Source: Shouchella patagoniensis (GTDB lineage Bacteria > Bacillota > Bacilli > Bacillales > Bacillaceae_D). Taken from it: DNA of 64,000 nucleotides. Below the pieces are notes generated by a model that saw nothing but the letters and a program-made list of their open reading frames with translations, did no database searches and was not told the DNA's origin. Every line of letters begins with the position of its first letter. Positions within the stretch are counted from its first letter, which is position 1. Of this stretch, positions 34,440-44,505 are shown piece by piece. The translations under genes and the position numbers were made by a program. The stretch spans positions 1,114,565 to 1,178,564 of the forward strand of contig NZ_KV917377.1 in assembly GCF_002019705.1 (NCBI RefSeq), read 5' to 3'.

Positions 34440-37013
34440 TTATGTTGATACCGTTCCATCATCTAAAACGATTTCTGGCCATTCAATCGGTAACCTAGCA
34501 TTCTTTTTTCTTGCTTCTACAATTAATTCCATCCAAGAATGAGAGCGATCCAGATCAGCTGCTGCTAAAAAACAATAATCTTTAGCCCTTGTTAAAGCAA
34601 CATACAATAAACGTTTCGCTTCTTCTTCTCCCCGCTCGTCCATTTCTTTTTTTATCTGCATAAACAGTGGGGATTCATATGTTTGTTCATCCCCTTTCAA
34701 CTGAAAAACAATACCCATTTGAGAATGAAACCGGAACACATCTGTATCCGGGCGTCTTTTACGGTCCATTTGCGGAAGACAAACAACTGGGAACTCTAGT
34801 CCTTTCGAAGCATGAACAGTCATAATGGTCACAGCTTCGTCTATACTACGTTCTGATTCTGCCTCTGCTGTATACATACTCGCTTCAATATACAAGTTGA
34901 TTTGCGCGCACATTGCTTCTAGGGAACTTACATGCATTTGTGCAAACATATAAATTAATTTCTCAATATTTTTTACCTTTTGAAGGCCATTTTGTTGACT
35001 CAACACCACATAACGAAGTCCTGTTTCTTCAAATAACATTAGTAATGAGTTCGTTACGGATCCAGACGGGACAAACGGTAAGTAATCATTTAACCATTTA
35101 TCATATTTGTGCAACCCTTCATAAATACGATCGTTTGATTTAAACGATTGATAAATTCCTTCATGTGCTAAAAAACTTGCTATTGATTGATCCTCACTCT
35201 TTTCATTATTTATTTCTAGTAAATCACTAAAAGTCAAGCCAAATAATGGTGATCGGAGCAACGCAATAACATAGGCATCTTCATATGGGCGGCGGAGCCA
35301 ATTAAGTAACGCTAAAAAATCAATTACTTCTTGTTTATCGAAAAAACCCACTCCCCCGTTAACACGATATGGAATTTTCAAGTTAAGAAAAGCTTCCTCT
35401 AAGTCAGGTAATATCGTACGAGACGGCAAAAGCACACATACATCACTCCATTTTGCAGAACGGACAGTAGAACGATCTTCTACACTTATTGTACCCGCGT
35501 CAAGCTTATCTTTAAGCAAGTTTGCAAATGTTTGCATCGGTTTTTCTTCATTAAGCAAATGGATCGACGCTAACGCTTCTGAATCGCTAAATGAAGGACG
35601 CCCAGCAGATAAATTAGAATAGCTGGTTGCATATGCAGGTCCATTTTCTTGCGTCTCCATGGCAACTGTAAATAAACTATTAACAAATGAAACAAGTTGA
35701 GGAGCTGTTCGGTAATTCTCACTAAGCTCAATAAAAGCTTCCTCACCTTGCAATGCGGCCTTTTCTGCTAGATTGTTCATAATTGTTACATCGGATCCTC
35801 TAAAACGGTAAATCGATTGCTTTTCATCCCCGACATAAAAAACATAATGAGGTTGAATGTGTTCAATAAGATTTAATTGTAATTGGTTTGTATCTTGAAA
35901 TTCATCGACAAGGATATGCCTAAAGCCCAATTGAATAGACTGCTGTTTTAAAAGGGCAAGAGCTTTTTGTTGAAGATCACCAAAATCCCATGCATTTAGA
36001 TTTTGCTTCTTCCTATCATACTGTTGTTCAAATGCCTTAATTAAGATACAAAAGGCTTCAAGAAACGGAAAGCTATCTTCCCAGTTTATAGATAATTTCG
36101 GCCATGTCTCTTTTTTAAATGGTTTCCAGTAACTTTCATACAGATGAAATAATGACGGTAACTTTTCTTCCCAGGCTTTCGAAACCCGACTTGGCATAAA
36201 AGAGGCAATCTTATCAATTAGCTCTGGTCCTAACGCCATCTCTTGAATCTCATTCGCCAGTCTATACAAGTTTTGGGCATGTTTTTCCATCGCTTTTGTG
36301 AGTTCATTTTTGTCAGGAAGGTCTTTAGCAGCATCCATTACAGCATGATAAAGCTGATTAATGCTTCGATTTGCTTCTTCTTCAAATAATTTCTTCTGAT
36401 GCTCCCACGTCTCTTTTGCATTTAACAACGATAACGCTTCTTCCATTGGAAGCTGTTCGAGCATCGAGCTGTGGATCTGTTCCACAGATCTTATCAATGT
36501 TTGCTTTGACATAACATTAAGCAATAAACGTAAATGCTCTTTATATTGATGGTCTTTTACGATCGAATCTAAGACGCTTGACTTTAAAAGAGCAGACTCG
36601 GTTTCATCCAGCACGCGAGAACGAGCAGATTTTTCCTCGATATATCGAGAATACCGTTTAAGCAGCTGCAAGGAAAAACGATGAAAGGTGGCAATCATTG
36701 CGGACTCTACTTGTTCTATTTGCATAAACCAAAAAGACTTTTCCCTACTCGTTTTTGCTAGATCTGCTTTTTCCTCCATTCTTGCTGAAAGTCTTTCCCT
36801 CATTTCATTTGCAGCCTTTTCTGTAAACGTAATTGCAGCTATTTCATTTACAGATGCACCGTATGCAGAATGGGGGTTATGAAACGTTTCTTCAATGATT
36901 GTGACCATACGCTCTGTTAAAACTCTTGTTTTTCCAGATCCAGCGCCTGCCGCCACAACAATAAACGGCTGTCTTGAGTAGATTGCTCTTTCTTGTTCAC
37001 TGTTGAACAGCAT
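34440..37013 (-). CDS. UvrD/RecB-type helicase, AddA-like without nuclease domain
   Basis: The 857-residue protein is an SF1A helicase closest in appearance to AddA/RecB: FIVVAAGAGSGKTRVLTER (Walker A) at residues 17-35, ILVDEFQDTNQLQLNLIE (motif II) near 370, YVGDEKQSIYRFRGSD (III), LSENYRTAP (IV), VTIMTVHASKGLEFPVV (V) and LLYVALTRAKDYCF (VI) near 815. AddA is usually about 1200 residues and ends in a nuclease domain. This protein stops about 40 residues after motif VI, so that domain is missing. It overlaps the upstream nuclease-subunit gene by 17 bases, has AAGGAG before its ATG, and probably forms a complex with that product for double-strand-break processing. Confidence 0.85.
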   Translation of the reverse strand: MLFNSEQERAIYSRQPFIVVAAGAGSGKTRVLTERMVTIIEETFHNPHSAYGASVNEIAAITFTEKAANEMRERLSARMEEKADLAKTSREKSFWFMQIEQVESAMIATFHRFSLQLLKRYSRYIEEKSARSRVLDETESALLKSSVLDSIVKDHQYKEHLRLLLNVMSKQTLIRSVEQIHSSMLEQLPMEEALSLLNAKETWEHQKKLFEEEANRSINQLYHAVMDAAKDLPDKNELTKAMEKHAQNLYRLANEIQEMALGPELIDKIASFMPSRVSKAWEEKLPSLFHLYESYWKPFKKETWPKLSINWEDSFPFLEAFCILIKAFEQQYDRKKQNLNAWDFGDLQQKALALLKQQSIQLGFRHILVDEFQDTNQLQLNLIEHIQPHYVFYVGDEKQSIYRFRGSDVTIMNNLAEKAALQGEEAFIELSENYRTAPQLVSFVNSLFTVAMETQENGPAYATSYSNLSAGRPSFSDSEALASIHLLNEEKPMQTFANLLKDKLDAGTISVEDRSTVRSAKWSDVCVLLPSRTILPDLEEAFLNLKIPYRVNGGVGFFDKQEVIDFLALLNWLRRPYEDAYVIALLRSPLFGLTFSDLLEINNEKSEDQSIASFLAHEGIYQSFKSNDRIYEGLHKYDKWLNDYLPFVPSGSVTNSLLMLFEETGLRYVVLSQQNGLQKVKNIEKLIYMFAQMHVSSLEAMCAQINLYIEASMYTAEAESERSIDEAVTIMTVHASKGLEFPVVCLPQMDRKRRPDTDVFRFHSQMGIVFQLKGDEQTYESPLFMQIKKEMDERGEEEAKRLLYVALTRAKDYCFLAAADLDRSHSWMELIVEARKKNARLPIEWPEIVLDDGTVST

Positions 37014-39681
37014 TGTTAATCTCCTTTTTCATCGCCTCAGTCACACGGCAAGTCGCTTTATGTGGGCATGTTTGCGGACAATTAAGAGGAGCAACAGAAG
37101 CATCGGTTGTCATTCCGTCCCATATAGATTGAATTCTCTTATGCAGTCCCCAACGCTCCATAAATTGTTCATCACCAACTGTATCATCTGTATTACGACA
37201 TTGTGAACTCACGGCGAAAATAGAACCTTTACCAACATGTTGTTTCGCCCATAAACCGTTACTTGATCTTTTTTTTGGTTCTTTAAAAGAGATATAGCTT
37301 GCCCCAGCTATTGGTGTTTCTTTACCTAACATATACGCATATAAAGGAAGTTGTAGTTTTAAACCGGCTTGAATTTCCATCATCTTTAAACTTGCTTTCC
37401 CTGTCTTATAATCATATAAAACACGTTCCCCATCTACAGAATCAACTCGGTCTATTTTCCCTACAATGGTCACCCGACTATTTCCTAATTGATATCCTTC
37501 TAGCTTTACTGGCACTTCAAGTGACTCAATATGCGCCTCATTCAGCTCGTCACGGTCCCAAAAAGTTGATCGTTCAGCTTTCCACCAGTTCTGCAATTGT
37601 TTGTCCCAACGTTCGTATTCAAGCTGAAGTTCAAGTTCATTCATATACGGGGCGGATGGTTTAATTTCTTCATTAAAGGCTTTAAACCATTCATTCGTTA
37701 ACCAAGAAGGCACACTCTCTTTTACTCTATTAGACAAACTCCCAAAAGGTTTACCAATCACATCCAAGTAGTTTTTGTAAAGCTTCTCTATAATTAAATG
37801 AATCGCGCTTCCGATTAAATGAAACGGAAAAACTTCATCAAATTCCAACGGTTTTTTTACATTTAATAACCGTTCAATTCCATATCGAAATGGACATTGA
37901 GCGTATGCCTCCAGCTCTGTTACATTAATTATTCCTCTATTTTTCATTGTAAGTGATTGAGATTTCGTCAATGGTTCTTTACCAGATTCAAGTCGACTTA
38001 ACCGTTCAGCAATAACTCGATCTTCTGCATTCATAGCCTTAGCATCATTAAGTGCAAAGCAGCTTTGTCCTGTTTTTAAGCGTGTATAAAAGCTCCAATG
38101 TTCACCTAGAGTAAATGACCTAACAAATGGAGACGGACTAGCTGGATCATCAGAATTCACTCCAATTACATAGCTTGTTAAAACTGTCTGATGACGCTTC
38201 AATACTCGGTCAAATAACGCAAGTTGCGCTGCCCGCCTTTTTTCTTTGAGCGGCAATCCCCGTTTTTTTATTTCCATCAAGTCTTCTTCCACTACAAACC
38301 CTAAATAATGATAAGGGGTAGGAAATGAGCCTGCATCCATACCACCAATATAAATAGTCGATCCATTAAACGCTCCAATATCTGACCATGAAAGGAGCGA
38401 TATGCCAGTATTTTCTTCTTCTAGCTCTACTACAATCGTTTCAGCCACCGTTTCAAACCAATCATAAAAGGCATCTTTTTCCATCGCCTTTAATGCATCT
38501 GATTGCCCAAATTCCTCTTTTAAACACATCTGTATTTGTTCAAAATAAGATATCGGCACTATCTTATCTACCAATTTAAGTGCATAAAGCAGTTGTTCCA
38601 CCTGGTCAGAGAAAGATCCTTTTGTTTGCAGTCGAAATGAAGTAGATTCAGCAAGCAACTCATCGACTAATACCATTCCTGTTTTTCCAGTACGCATAAG
38701 ACTTTGTTTAGCCCGGAGGTACACTCTTCCAGTTAAACCAAGTAACGGGAACAATAAATCAGCATCTGCTGCTAGTGATTCTCTGGAGAGCGAAGTTGCA
38801 AACAATCCTTCATTTATCCACTTATACAACAAGGTATCTTTTAACAGAATTTTTCTTTCACCTGCAATTGGCAACCCTGCTTTATTTGCTTTTTCCTTAA
38901 AGTCAAATCGTTCCTCAGCACTAGACAACAAAACAGCAACGTCTGAAGGCTCCTGTTTTTGCTTAAGCATATGCTCAATTATTCCTAACAGTTCTTCTTC
39001 TTTTGTACTCGCCGTAGAAAGTGTATAATGAGCCATATTTTCTCGCTCTTCTTTTGTTCCATTTACCATAAACCCGAGTTCAATTAATTCATCAATAGTA
39101 GAAGACATATGTGCATCCAAATAAATCGTACACTGAATTCCTTGAGCTTTTAAATAAGTAATAAACTCATACTGTGGCACCGTAAAATCGACAAATCCCT
39201 CAAAAATCACTTCATCAATTGGCATCGGCGGTTTAATTTGTGTAGCATACCAGTACAAATCATCTATCGTTCCATTTTGTTGCGTTTGTTCTGCCTTTCT
39301 TATTTTTTTAAAATCTTCCTTAAGAAAAGCCAAGCTTTCTGGGGGATCCATTTGTCCAAATCGTTTCAGCTGTATATACGTATCAAGCGTTTTCTGCTTT
39401 GATCGATACGTGCCACTTAGTTCTCCTACCATGAAGAGTTTCCACTGTTTTGTTTGCCATTCTTTTACCCCACAAAAGGATTTTTTAATATAGGAACGAA
39501 TAAAACCATCAAATGTCGTAACAGCAAGCCCCGGTGCTATAGCAGATGCCTGTTTTACCCAATAGGTTGTCGGAGTAATATAATATAAATTCCGCTCATT
39601 TTGTTCAACAGACAACTGATTTAAGCGATTCGCCTCAAGCAAATCACTTGATGGAACTAGATTTACCTGTGCCATATTCAT
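36997..39681 (-). CDS. PD-(D/E)XK nuclease, AddB-like subunit
   Basis: The 894-residue protein resembles AddB (usually about 1160 residues). The N-terminal 600 residues look like a degenerate helicase-like region without a Walker A motif. The C-terminal third has a RecB-type nuclease: GSAIHLIIEKLY (His), VGKIDRVDSVD (Asp), LYDYKTGKAS (DxK) and QLPLYAYML. Cysteines in YAQCPFRYGIERLL and in CPQTCPHKATC fit an AddB/Cas4-type 4Fe-4S cluster, although the spacing C-x3-C-x5-C differs from the usual C-x2-C-x5-C. The start is the ATG at 39681 behind AGGAGG. It precedes the helicase gene, the addB-addA order. Confidence 0.82.
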   Translation of the reverse strand: MNMAQVNLVPSSDLLEANRLNQLSVEQNERNLYYITPTTYWVKQASAIAPGLAVTTFDGFIRSYIKKSFCGVKEWQTKQWKLFMVGELSGTYRSKQKTLDTYIQLKRFGQMDPPESLAFLKEDFKKIRKAEQTQQNGTIDDLYWYATQIKPPMPIDEVIFEGFVDFTVPQYEFITYLKAQGIQCTIYLDAHMSSTIDELIELGFMVNGTKEERENMAHYTLSTASTKEEELLGIIEHMLKQKQEPSDVAVLLSSAEERFDFKEKANKAGLPIAGERKILLKDTLLYKWINEGLFATSLSRESLAADADLLFPLLGLTGRVYLRAKQSLMRTGKTGMVLVDELLAESTSFRLQTKGSFSDQVEQLLYALKLVDKIVPISYFEQIQMCLKEEFGQSDALKAMEKDAFYDWFETVAETIVVELEEENTGISLLSWSDIGAFNGSTIYIGGMDAGSFPTPYHYLGFVVEEDLMEIKKRGLPLKEKRRAAQLALFDRVLKRHQTVLTSYVIGVNSDDPASPSPFVRSFTLGEHWSFYTRLKTGQSCFALNDAKAMNAEDRVIAERLSRLESGKEPLTKSQSLTMKNRGIINVTELEAYAQCPFRYGIERLLNVKKPLEFDEVFPFHLIGSAIHLIIEKLYKNYLDVIGKPFGSLSNRVKESVPSWLTNEWFKAFNEEIKPSAPYMNELELQLEYERWDKQLQNWWKAERSTFWDRDELNEAHIESLEVPVKLEGYQLGNSRVTIVGKIDRVDSVDGERVLYDYKTGKASLKMMEIQAGLKLQLPLYAYMLGKETPIAGASYISFKEPKKRSSNGLWAKQHVGKGSIFAVSSQCRNTDDTVGDEQFMERWGLHKRIQSIWDGMTTDASVAPLNCPQTCPHKATCRVTEAMKKEINNAVQQ

Positions 39682-39692
39682 ACGAAAGCCTC

Positions 39693-40061
39693 CTATCGTC
39701 CATTTATTCCCATTAACCAAACAACAACTGCCGTAAACAGTAACAACGTACCATAAGGGAAAAGCAAATAATGCTGTCTTCTTTTTAACGCAACCCGAAC
39801 TCGTTCATAGAAAAAAAACATCAACAAGGCAATAATTCCTTTAATCGTGTAATAAGCCATAAATTGATACGCGTAAAGAACAATTATTCCTGTCATTACT
39901 AAAATTACTTGTGACAAACGGACAAAAGCAGCAATTAACAGCCTTCCCGTACTTAGCCCCCTCCAACTATAAATCAACCAAACCGCGGCCCCTATAAAAA
40001 ACAAGACCCAGACAGCACCATGAAAAGAAGCAATCACTCGAAACGTTTGGGCAGATATCAT
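39693..40061 (-). CDS. Four-TM membrane protein, YisL/DUF1516-like
   Basis: The 122-residue protein has four hydrophobic helices (SFHGAVWVLFFIGAAVWLIY, RLSQVILVMTGIIVLYAY, YYTIKGIIALLMFFFYERV, LLLFTAVVVWLMGI). The YTIKGI segment and the helix layout resemble the YisL family (UPF0344/DUF1516) of Bacillus, function unknown. In B. subtilis, yisL lies in the same general chromosomal region as addAB and asnO, which fits the neighbours here. The ATG follows AAAGGAAG. It is 11 bases upstream of the AddB-like gene and probably co-transcribed. Confidence 0.6.
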   Translation of the reverse strand: MISAQTFRVIASFHGAVWVLFFIGAAVWLIYSWRGLSTGRLLIAAFVRLSQVILVMTGIIVLYAYQFMAYYTIKGIIALLMFFFYERVRVALKRRQHYLLFPYGTLLLFTAVVVWLMGINGR

Positions 40062-40170
40062 TTAAACGACTTCCTTTACTTTGATAAGTAATTAACTCAT
40101 GTATAAACTGTTTTCATTGCTTTATTCAGTATCAACTAAAAATCTTTCATTCTACTAAAAAACTATCGCC

Positions 40171-40176
40171 ATTATA
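40171..40176 (-). promoter_or_regulatory. Extended -10 box upstream of the YisL-like/AddAB-like unit
   Basis: On the minus strand TATAAT is preceded by TGC. It lies about 110 bases before the start codon of the 122-residue protein. No good -35 is visible, as is allowed for extended -10 promoters. Confidence 0.5.
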
Positions 40177-40195
40177 GCATAGAGCATTCGTTCAT

Positions 40196-40275
40196 AAAAA
40201 AAGAAGGTCCTTTTTGGCCTTCTTACAGTCCGTAATTAACTGATAAATACCTCAGAGATTATATCTCTGAGGTAT
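40196..40275 (-). terminator. Two hairpins ending the pst-phoU operon
   Basis: On the minus strand a first 12-bp stem (arms at 40247-40258 and 40264-40275, ATACCTCAGAGA type) follows phoU. A second hairpin of AAGAAGGCC with GGACCTTCTT (40201-40224) ends in a T-run and is the likely Rho-independent terminator. The rest of the gap up to 40061 holds only the promoter of the next unit. Confidence 0.82.
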
Positions 40276-40314
40276 CTAGACTAAGGTATGAAAACAAATC
40301 CTTTTTACTCTTTG

Positions 40315-40965
40315 TTAATTTAAATCAAAATGCTGCCCATTCGCTTCATAAATAATCCATTCTGATAAATTGGTTGCATAATCGGCTATTCGCTCTACAT
40401 AGCGAGCAATAAAGGCCAGCTGGGTAATCATTTCGACGTCTTGTTCCTTTACTTCCTGTCTAAAAAGTTTTTTTATAAACCTTCCAAATCGTTCATCGAT
40501 TTCATCATCTAGTCTTGCCAATTGTTGGGCAGCGAGCACATCTTTATTTTGATAAGCAACTAGTGCCTGTGCCACCATTTGTCGCGCATCCTTTGCAAGT
40601 TGAACTAGTTCGTCCCGAACTCCAGCGGTTTCATAATGAGTTAACCGTCTTGATACTTTTGCCATATCTACGGCAAGATCAGCAACTCTTTCGAGATCAC
40701 CGGCAATCTTCATTACGACAATTACCATTCGCAAATCAGAAGCGACTGGTTGCTGCCTGGCGATAATATCAAATACCCGTTCATTTAAATCCAATTCATT
40801 TTTATTAATAGAAGCATCATTCTTTATAATTTCGTCAATCTGACTGTCGTCACCTTGTTCAAAGCCATCAATAGCTCTATCAAGCTGCATAAGTGTATTA
40901 TTGCCAAGTTCTTGAATATGCTCAGCAGCTTGTTCTAGCTGCTGATGAAATACACTTCTTAACAT
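40315..40965 (-). CDS. phoU: Phosphate-specific transport system accessory protein PhoU
   Basis: PhoU links the Pst transporter to the PhoR-PhoP kinase system and restrains phosphate uptake and signalling. The 216 residues form two repeated three-helix PhoU domains, each with the metal-binding E/D-x3-D pattern (RVADLAVDMAKVSRR and RIADYATNLSEWI). It is the last gene of the pst operon, 21 bases after the second pstB. As I recall, B. subtilis lacks phoU, so its presence separates this organism from that species. Confidence 0.95.
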   Translation of the reverse strand: MLRSVFHQQLEQAAEHIQELGNNTLMQLDRAIDGFEQGDDSQIDEIIKNDASINKNELDLNERVFDIIARQQPVASDLRMVIVVMKIAGDLERVADLAVDMAKVSRRLTHYETAGVRDELVQLAKDARQMVAQALVAYQNKDVLAAQQLARLDDEIDERFGRFIKKLFRQEVKEQDVEMITQLAFIARYVERIADYATNLSEWIIYEANGQHFDLN

Positions 40966-40986
40966 ATTAACCCTCCAGTAGTGGAA

Positions 40987-41763
40987 TTAGCCAAATTGCC
41001 CAGAAACATAATCTTCCGTGCGCTGGTGTTCAGGTTTAGAGAAAATCCGATTTGTAGCACCAATTTCAACAAGCTCTCCCATATAAAAGAACGCTGTTTC
41101 ATCCGAAATGCGCGCAGCTTGTTGCATGTTATGCGTCACAATGACAATCGTATACGATTCACGCAAAGACGTAATTAACTCTTCTACTTTTGTTGTAGAT
41201 AATGGGTCTAACGCACTCGTAGGTTCGTCCATTAATAATACTTCGGGTTTTGTCGCTAGTGCTCTTGCAATACACAGACGTTGTTGTTGACCGCCCGACA
41301 GACCCATTGCACTTTTATTCAAACGATCTTTCACTTCATTCCATAAGAAAGCCCCTTTTAAACTGGACTCCACAATTTCATCAAGCTCTTTTTTATCTCG
41401 TGTACCATGTACCCTTGGACCATAAGCAACATTTTCATAAATTGATTTTGGAAAAGGGTTTGGTTTCTGAAAGACCATACCAACTGTTTTACGTAGATCG
41501 GCAAGGTCCATAGATGTGTTAAGTAAATTATCACCTTTGTAATTAAGCTCTCCCGCCATTCGAATGTCTGGGTTTAACTTCGACATAAGATTTAGCGTTT
41601 TAATAAATGTTGATTTTCCACATCCTGATGGACCAATAATGGCCGTTACTTGCTTTTCCTTTAACTCAAGCGTAATGTTCTTTAAAGCTTGGTTTGCACC
41701 ATACCATAAACTAAAATCCTTTACCTCATAAACATTCTGCGTTTTTTCGAGTGTCGATAACAT
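40987..41763 (-). CDS. pstB: Phosphate ABC transporter ATPase PstB (second copy)
   Basis: The 258-residue ATPase powers phosphate import. Walker [14 protein letters not shown] is near residue 43, the signature [15 protein letters not shown] near 154, and Walker [13 protein letters not shown] follows. It is the second of two adjacent PstB paralogues, as in B. subtilis pstBA-pstBB. The two differ mostly at the N-terminus. It lies 12 bases after the first copy. Confidence 0.95.
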   Translation of the reverse strand: MLSTLEKTQNVYEVKDFSLWYGANQALKNITLELKEKQVTAIIGPSGCGKSTFIKTLNLMSKLNPDIRMAGELNYKGDNLLNTSMDLADLRKTVGMVFQKPNPFPKSIYENVAYGPRVHGTRDKKELDEIVESSLKGAFLWNEVKDRLNKSAMGLSGGQQQRLCIARALATKPEVLLMDEPTSALDPLSTTKVEELITSLRESYTIVIVTHNMQQAARISDETAFFYMGELVEIGATNRIFSKPEHQRTEDYVSGQFG

Positions 41764-41775
41764 TTTATTTCCCCC

Positions 41776-42582
41776 TTAACCAAAACGGCCTGAAATATAA
41801 GCTTCTGTTTGTTCATCATCAGGATTACGAAACAGCTTATCTGTGGCGTTCAGTTCAATGAGTTCGCCATTATAGAAAAATGCGGTTTGATCAGAAACTC
41901 TAGACGCTTGTTGCATGTTATGAGTTACAACAACAACAGTATAGTCTCGTTTTAATTCAACCATTAATTCTTCTACCTTGGCAGTTGCAATGGGGTCAAG
42001 TGCTGATGCAGGTTCATCGAGCAGAATAATTTCTGGTTTAAGAGCTAAAGTCCTTGCAATACATAGTCGCTGCTGCTGACCACCTGATAATGCGAGAGCT
42101 GACTCATGTAAACGATCTTTGACTTCATCCCATAAAGCCGCTTTTTGTAACGATTGTTCAACTACTTCTGCCCATTCTTTTTTCGGAACTCCATGAAATC
42201 GCAAACCATGGGTTATATTTTCATAGATTGACTTAGGAAATGGATTCGCTTTTTGAAAAACCATTCCAATTTCTTTACGAAGTGCAACTACATTTATTTC
42301 ATCACTTAAAAGATTAACGCCTTCGTATTGAAATACACCTGTTACACGTGCACTTGGAATTAAATCATTCATGCGATTTATACTACGCAGAAATGTTGAC
42401 TTCCCACAACCAGAAGGACCGATTAATGCTAATATCTCATTTTTATGAATATCAAGTGATAAATTCTTCACAGCATGATTATCTCCATAATAAATATTAA
42501 TGTCTTCAGCTTGAAGGATGCCTTTTGGCTTATGTGTCTTTTTTAGTTGTTCGGTCTCTCTTTGAACGGTTAGTGTCGACAT
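41776..42582 (-). CDS. pstB: Phosphate ABC transporter ATPase PstB (first copy)
   Basis: This is a 268-residue PstB with intact Walker A ([13 protein letters not shown]), signature ([15 protein letters not shown]) and Walker B ([12 protein letters not shown]) motifs. It carries about 12 more N-terminal residues than the second copy. It is the first ATPase gene after pstA. Both copies keep all catalytic residues, so either could pair with PstC-PstA. Confidence 0.95.
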   Translation of the reverse strand: MSTLTVQRETEQLKKTHKPKGILQAEDINIYYGDNHAVKNLSLDIHKNEILALIGPSGCGKSTFLRSINRMNDLIPSARVTGVFQYEGVNLLSDEINVVALRKEIGMVFQKANPFPKSIYENITHGLRFHGVPKKEWAEVVEQSLQKAALWDEVKDRLHESALALSGGQQQRLCIARTLALKPEIILLDEPASALDPIATAKVEELMVELKRDYTVVVVTHNMQQASRVSDQTAFFYNGELIELNATDKLFRNPDDEQTEAYISGRFG

Positions 42583-42597
42583 ATTTATTCCCCCCTC

Positions 42598-43485
42598 TTA
42601 TTTTGAAGCTGTTAATTTACGATGGACATATCGACCTAGTACACGTGCCAACAAGTTAAACAATAGTACAGCTAAGATTAAAACGAGAGATGCTCCATCT
42701 GCTACTTCCCTAGCATCTGGGATAAGCCCTTGCGTATTTACTTTCCAAATGTGTACAGCTAGCGTCTCTGCTGGCCTAAAAATATTCAGTGGCGATGTTT
42801 CTGAAAGTGGATTAAAGTTCATCCAATCCAAACGCGGCGTTGTGACACCAGATGTAAATAATAATGCTGCCGCTTCACCAAATACTCGACCAGCAGATAA
42901 AATAACCCCTGTTAAAATGCCTGGGAACGCAGCCGGTAAGATAATTGTTCGAATCGTATCCCAGTGTGTAATACCAAGAGCCAAACTCGCTTCTTTTTGC
43001 TCACGAGGAACACTAGTAATCGAATCTTCTACAACACGCACCATTACTGGCAAATTAAAGACTGTTAGTGCAAGTGCACCACCTAAAATTGAGTAACTCC
43101 ATCCCGTTAGTTGTACAAAAACGAGTAATCCAAACAAACCCACAACGATAGAAGGCAGTGAAGCTAGCACTTCAATACACGTACGAATGAAATTTGTTAT
43201 TCTTCCCGGCTTAGCATATTCAGCCATATAAATCCCGCCACCAAGACCAAGAGGGACGGTAAAAAGCATTGTTAAAAACAAAATATAAAACGAATTAAAG
43301 AGTTGCGGTCCAATTCCGCCACCTTCACGATACGAACTTGGTGGATCTGTTAAAAAACTCCAGCTAAGTTGACCGAATCCTCTATATATAATATAACCAA
43401 TTAAACCTGCTAACACCGCAACGATGATAGCAGCAATAATGGTGAACGTTCCAGTTGCAATTTTATCAGTCCACTTTTTATTCAT
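42598..43485 (-). CDS. pstA: Phosphate ABC transporter permease PstA
   Basis: The 295-residue protein has six transmembrane helices, and the ABC-permease loop EASLALGITHWDTIRTIILPAAFPGI contacts PstB. It forms the membrane channel together with PstC. Its start overlaps the pstC stop by four bases (43482-43485), which indicates coupled translation. Confidence 0.95.
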   Translation of the reverse strand: MNKKWTDKIATGTFTIIAAIIVAVLAGLIGYIIYRGFGQLSWSFLTDPPSSYREGGGIGPQLFNSFYILFLTMLFTVPLGLGGGIYMAEYAKPGRITNFIRTCIEVLASLPSIVVGLFGLLVFVQLTGWSYSILGGALALTVFNLPVMVRVVEDSITSVPREQKEASLALGITHWDTIRTIILPAAFPGILTGVILSAGRVFGEAAALLFTSGVTTPRLDWMNFNPLSETSPLNIFRPAETLAVHIWKVNTQGLIPDAREVADGASLVLILAVLLFNLLARVLGRYVHRKLTASK

Positions 43486-44411
43486 GAAAACTTCCTCCTA
43501 GATGACAAGAACCGAACGAGAATAATAAATAGGTAAGACATAATTAATAAAATTAAGCCTAGTGACCAAAGCACATTGTTTTCAGTACTCCCTGGCACCG
43601 TATGCCCCATGTTTAAGGTTATAATCGTCGTTAACGTAGCTGTCGGATCTGTGAAAGATTCTGCGATTGTCCTTGCATTCCCGATTACCATTTGGACAGC
43701 AAGTGCTTCACCAAATGCCCGTGCCATTCCAAGCACAACAGCTGTTAATAGCATCGGTCCAGCTGCTGGTACAATGACCCGGCGAATGGTTTGCCATCTT
43801 GTTGCCCCAAGTGCAAGTGATGACTCACGTAACCCTCCTGGTATTGTTCGTAAAGCGTCTGTTGCAATGCTAGTGACCGTTGGCAAAATCATAATGGAGA
43901 GAACAACCATTCCCGCCAGCAAGCCAAATCCTTGTCCTCCAACATGTTCTCGTATAAACGGAACAATTAATGTCAAACCAATAAACCCATAAACGACAGA
44001 AGGAATCCCAACAAGCAGCTCAACAGCAGGTTGAAGAATTTTCCGTCCCCAGCTTGGTGCGATTTCGGTCATATAAATCGCGGCACCAATACCAAGTGGC
44101 GCTGCTACAAGAGCAGCTAATATCGTTACAGCAAATGATCCAACAATAAATGGAAGTGCCCCATAAGAAGGGCCGCCTTGTTCTGCGCTTCTAGTTGGAT
44201 TCCAATCCAAACTAGATAAAAACTCAATCGGACTCACGCCATCTATTGTAAAAGCTTGTATTCCTCTAATAATTAGAAATAGTGTAATGGATAATGTTGT
44301 TAAAATAATTAACAAAGCACAAGTGTATACAATTAACTTACCAGTTCTTTCTTTTTTCTTTGTTTTTTTCTTATCAAGCAAACGGTCTGCCACAGTTAAT
44401 GAAGATGGCAT
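43482..44411 (-). CDS. pstC: Phosphate ABC transporter permease PstC
   Basis: The 309-residue permease is longer at the N-terminus than PstA, with a lysine-rich cytoplasmic stretch (DKKKTKKKERTGKL) before the first helix. The EAA loop is ESSLALGATRWQTIRRVIVPAAGP. I start at the ATG at 44411, because AGGGGG lies nine bases before it; an in-frame ATG at 44429 precedes that site and is unlikely. It is separated from pstS by a stem-loop. Confidence 0.95.
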   Translation of the reverse strand: MPSSLTVADRLLDKKKTKKKERTGKLIVYTCALLIILTTLSITLFLIIRGIQAFTIDGVSPIEFLSSLDWNPTRSAEQGGPSYGALPFIVGSFAVTILAALVAAPLGIGAAIYMTEIAPSWGRKILQPAVELLVGIPSVVYGFIGLTLIVPFIREHVGGQGFGLLAGMVVLSIMILPTVTSIATDALRTIPGGLRESSLALGATRWQTIRRVIVPAAGPMLLTAVVLGMARAFGEALAVQMVIGNARTIAESFTDPTATLTTIITLNMGHTVPGSTENNVLWSLGLILLIMSYLFIILVRFLSSRRKFS

Positions 44412-44466
44412 GCGACATATCCCCCTCAATCATCATTCTCGCCCTATGTGAGTTTGTATTTTATTA

Positions 44467-44499
44467 AGGGCTGCGGATCCCTCAATCGCCAGCAGCCCT
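44467..44499 (-). other. Intercistronic stem-loop between pstS and pstC
   Basis: AGGGCTGC and GCAGCCCT (44467-44474, 44492-44499) form an 8-bp GC-rich stem with a 17-base loop just after the pstS stop. The run after it on the minus strand (TAATAAAAT) is weak in T. Such structures between the binding-protein gene and the permease genes usually raise pstS expression by partial termination or mRNA protection. Confidence 0.65.
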
Positions 44500-44505
44500 C
44501 TTTTT

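Noticed and set aside
40987-42582. Tandem pstB genes as an assembly duplication
   Set aside because: The two proteins differ throughout and have different N-termini; tandem pstB paralogues are normal in Bacillus.
43576-43992. Antisense frame of 138 codons within pstC
   Set aside because: Low-complexity Ala/Ser/Thr/Pro-rich shadow of a membrane-protein gene; no start signal.
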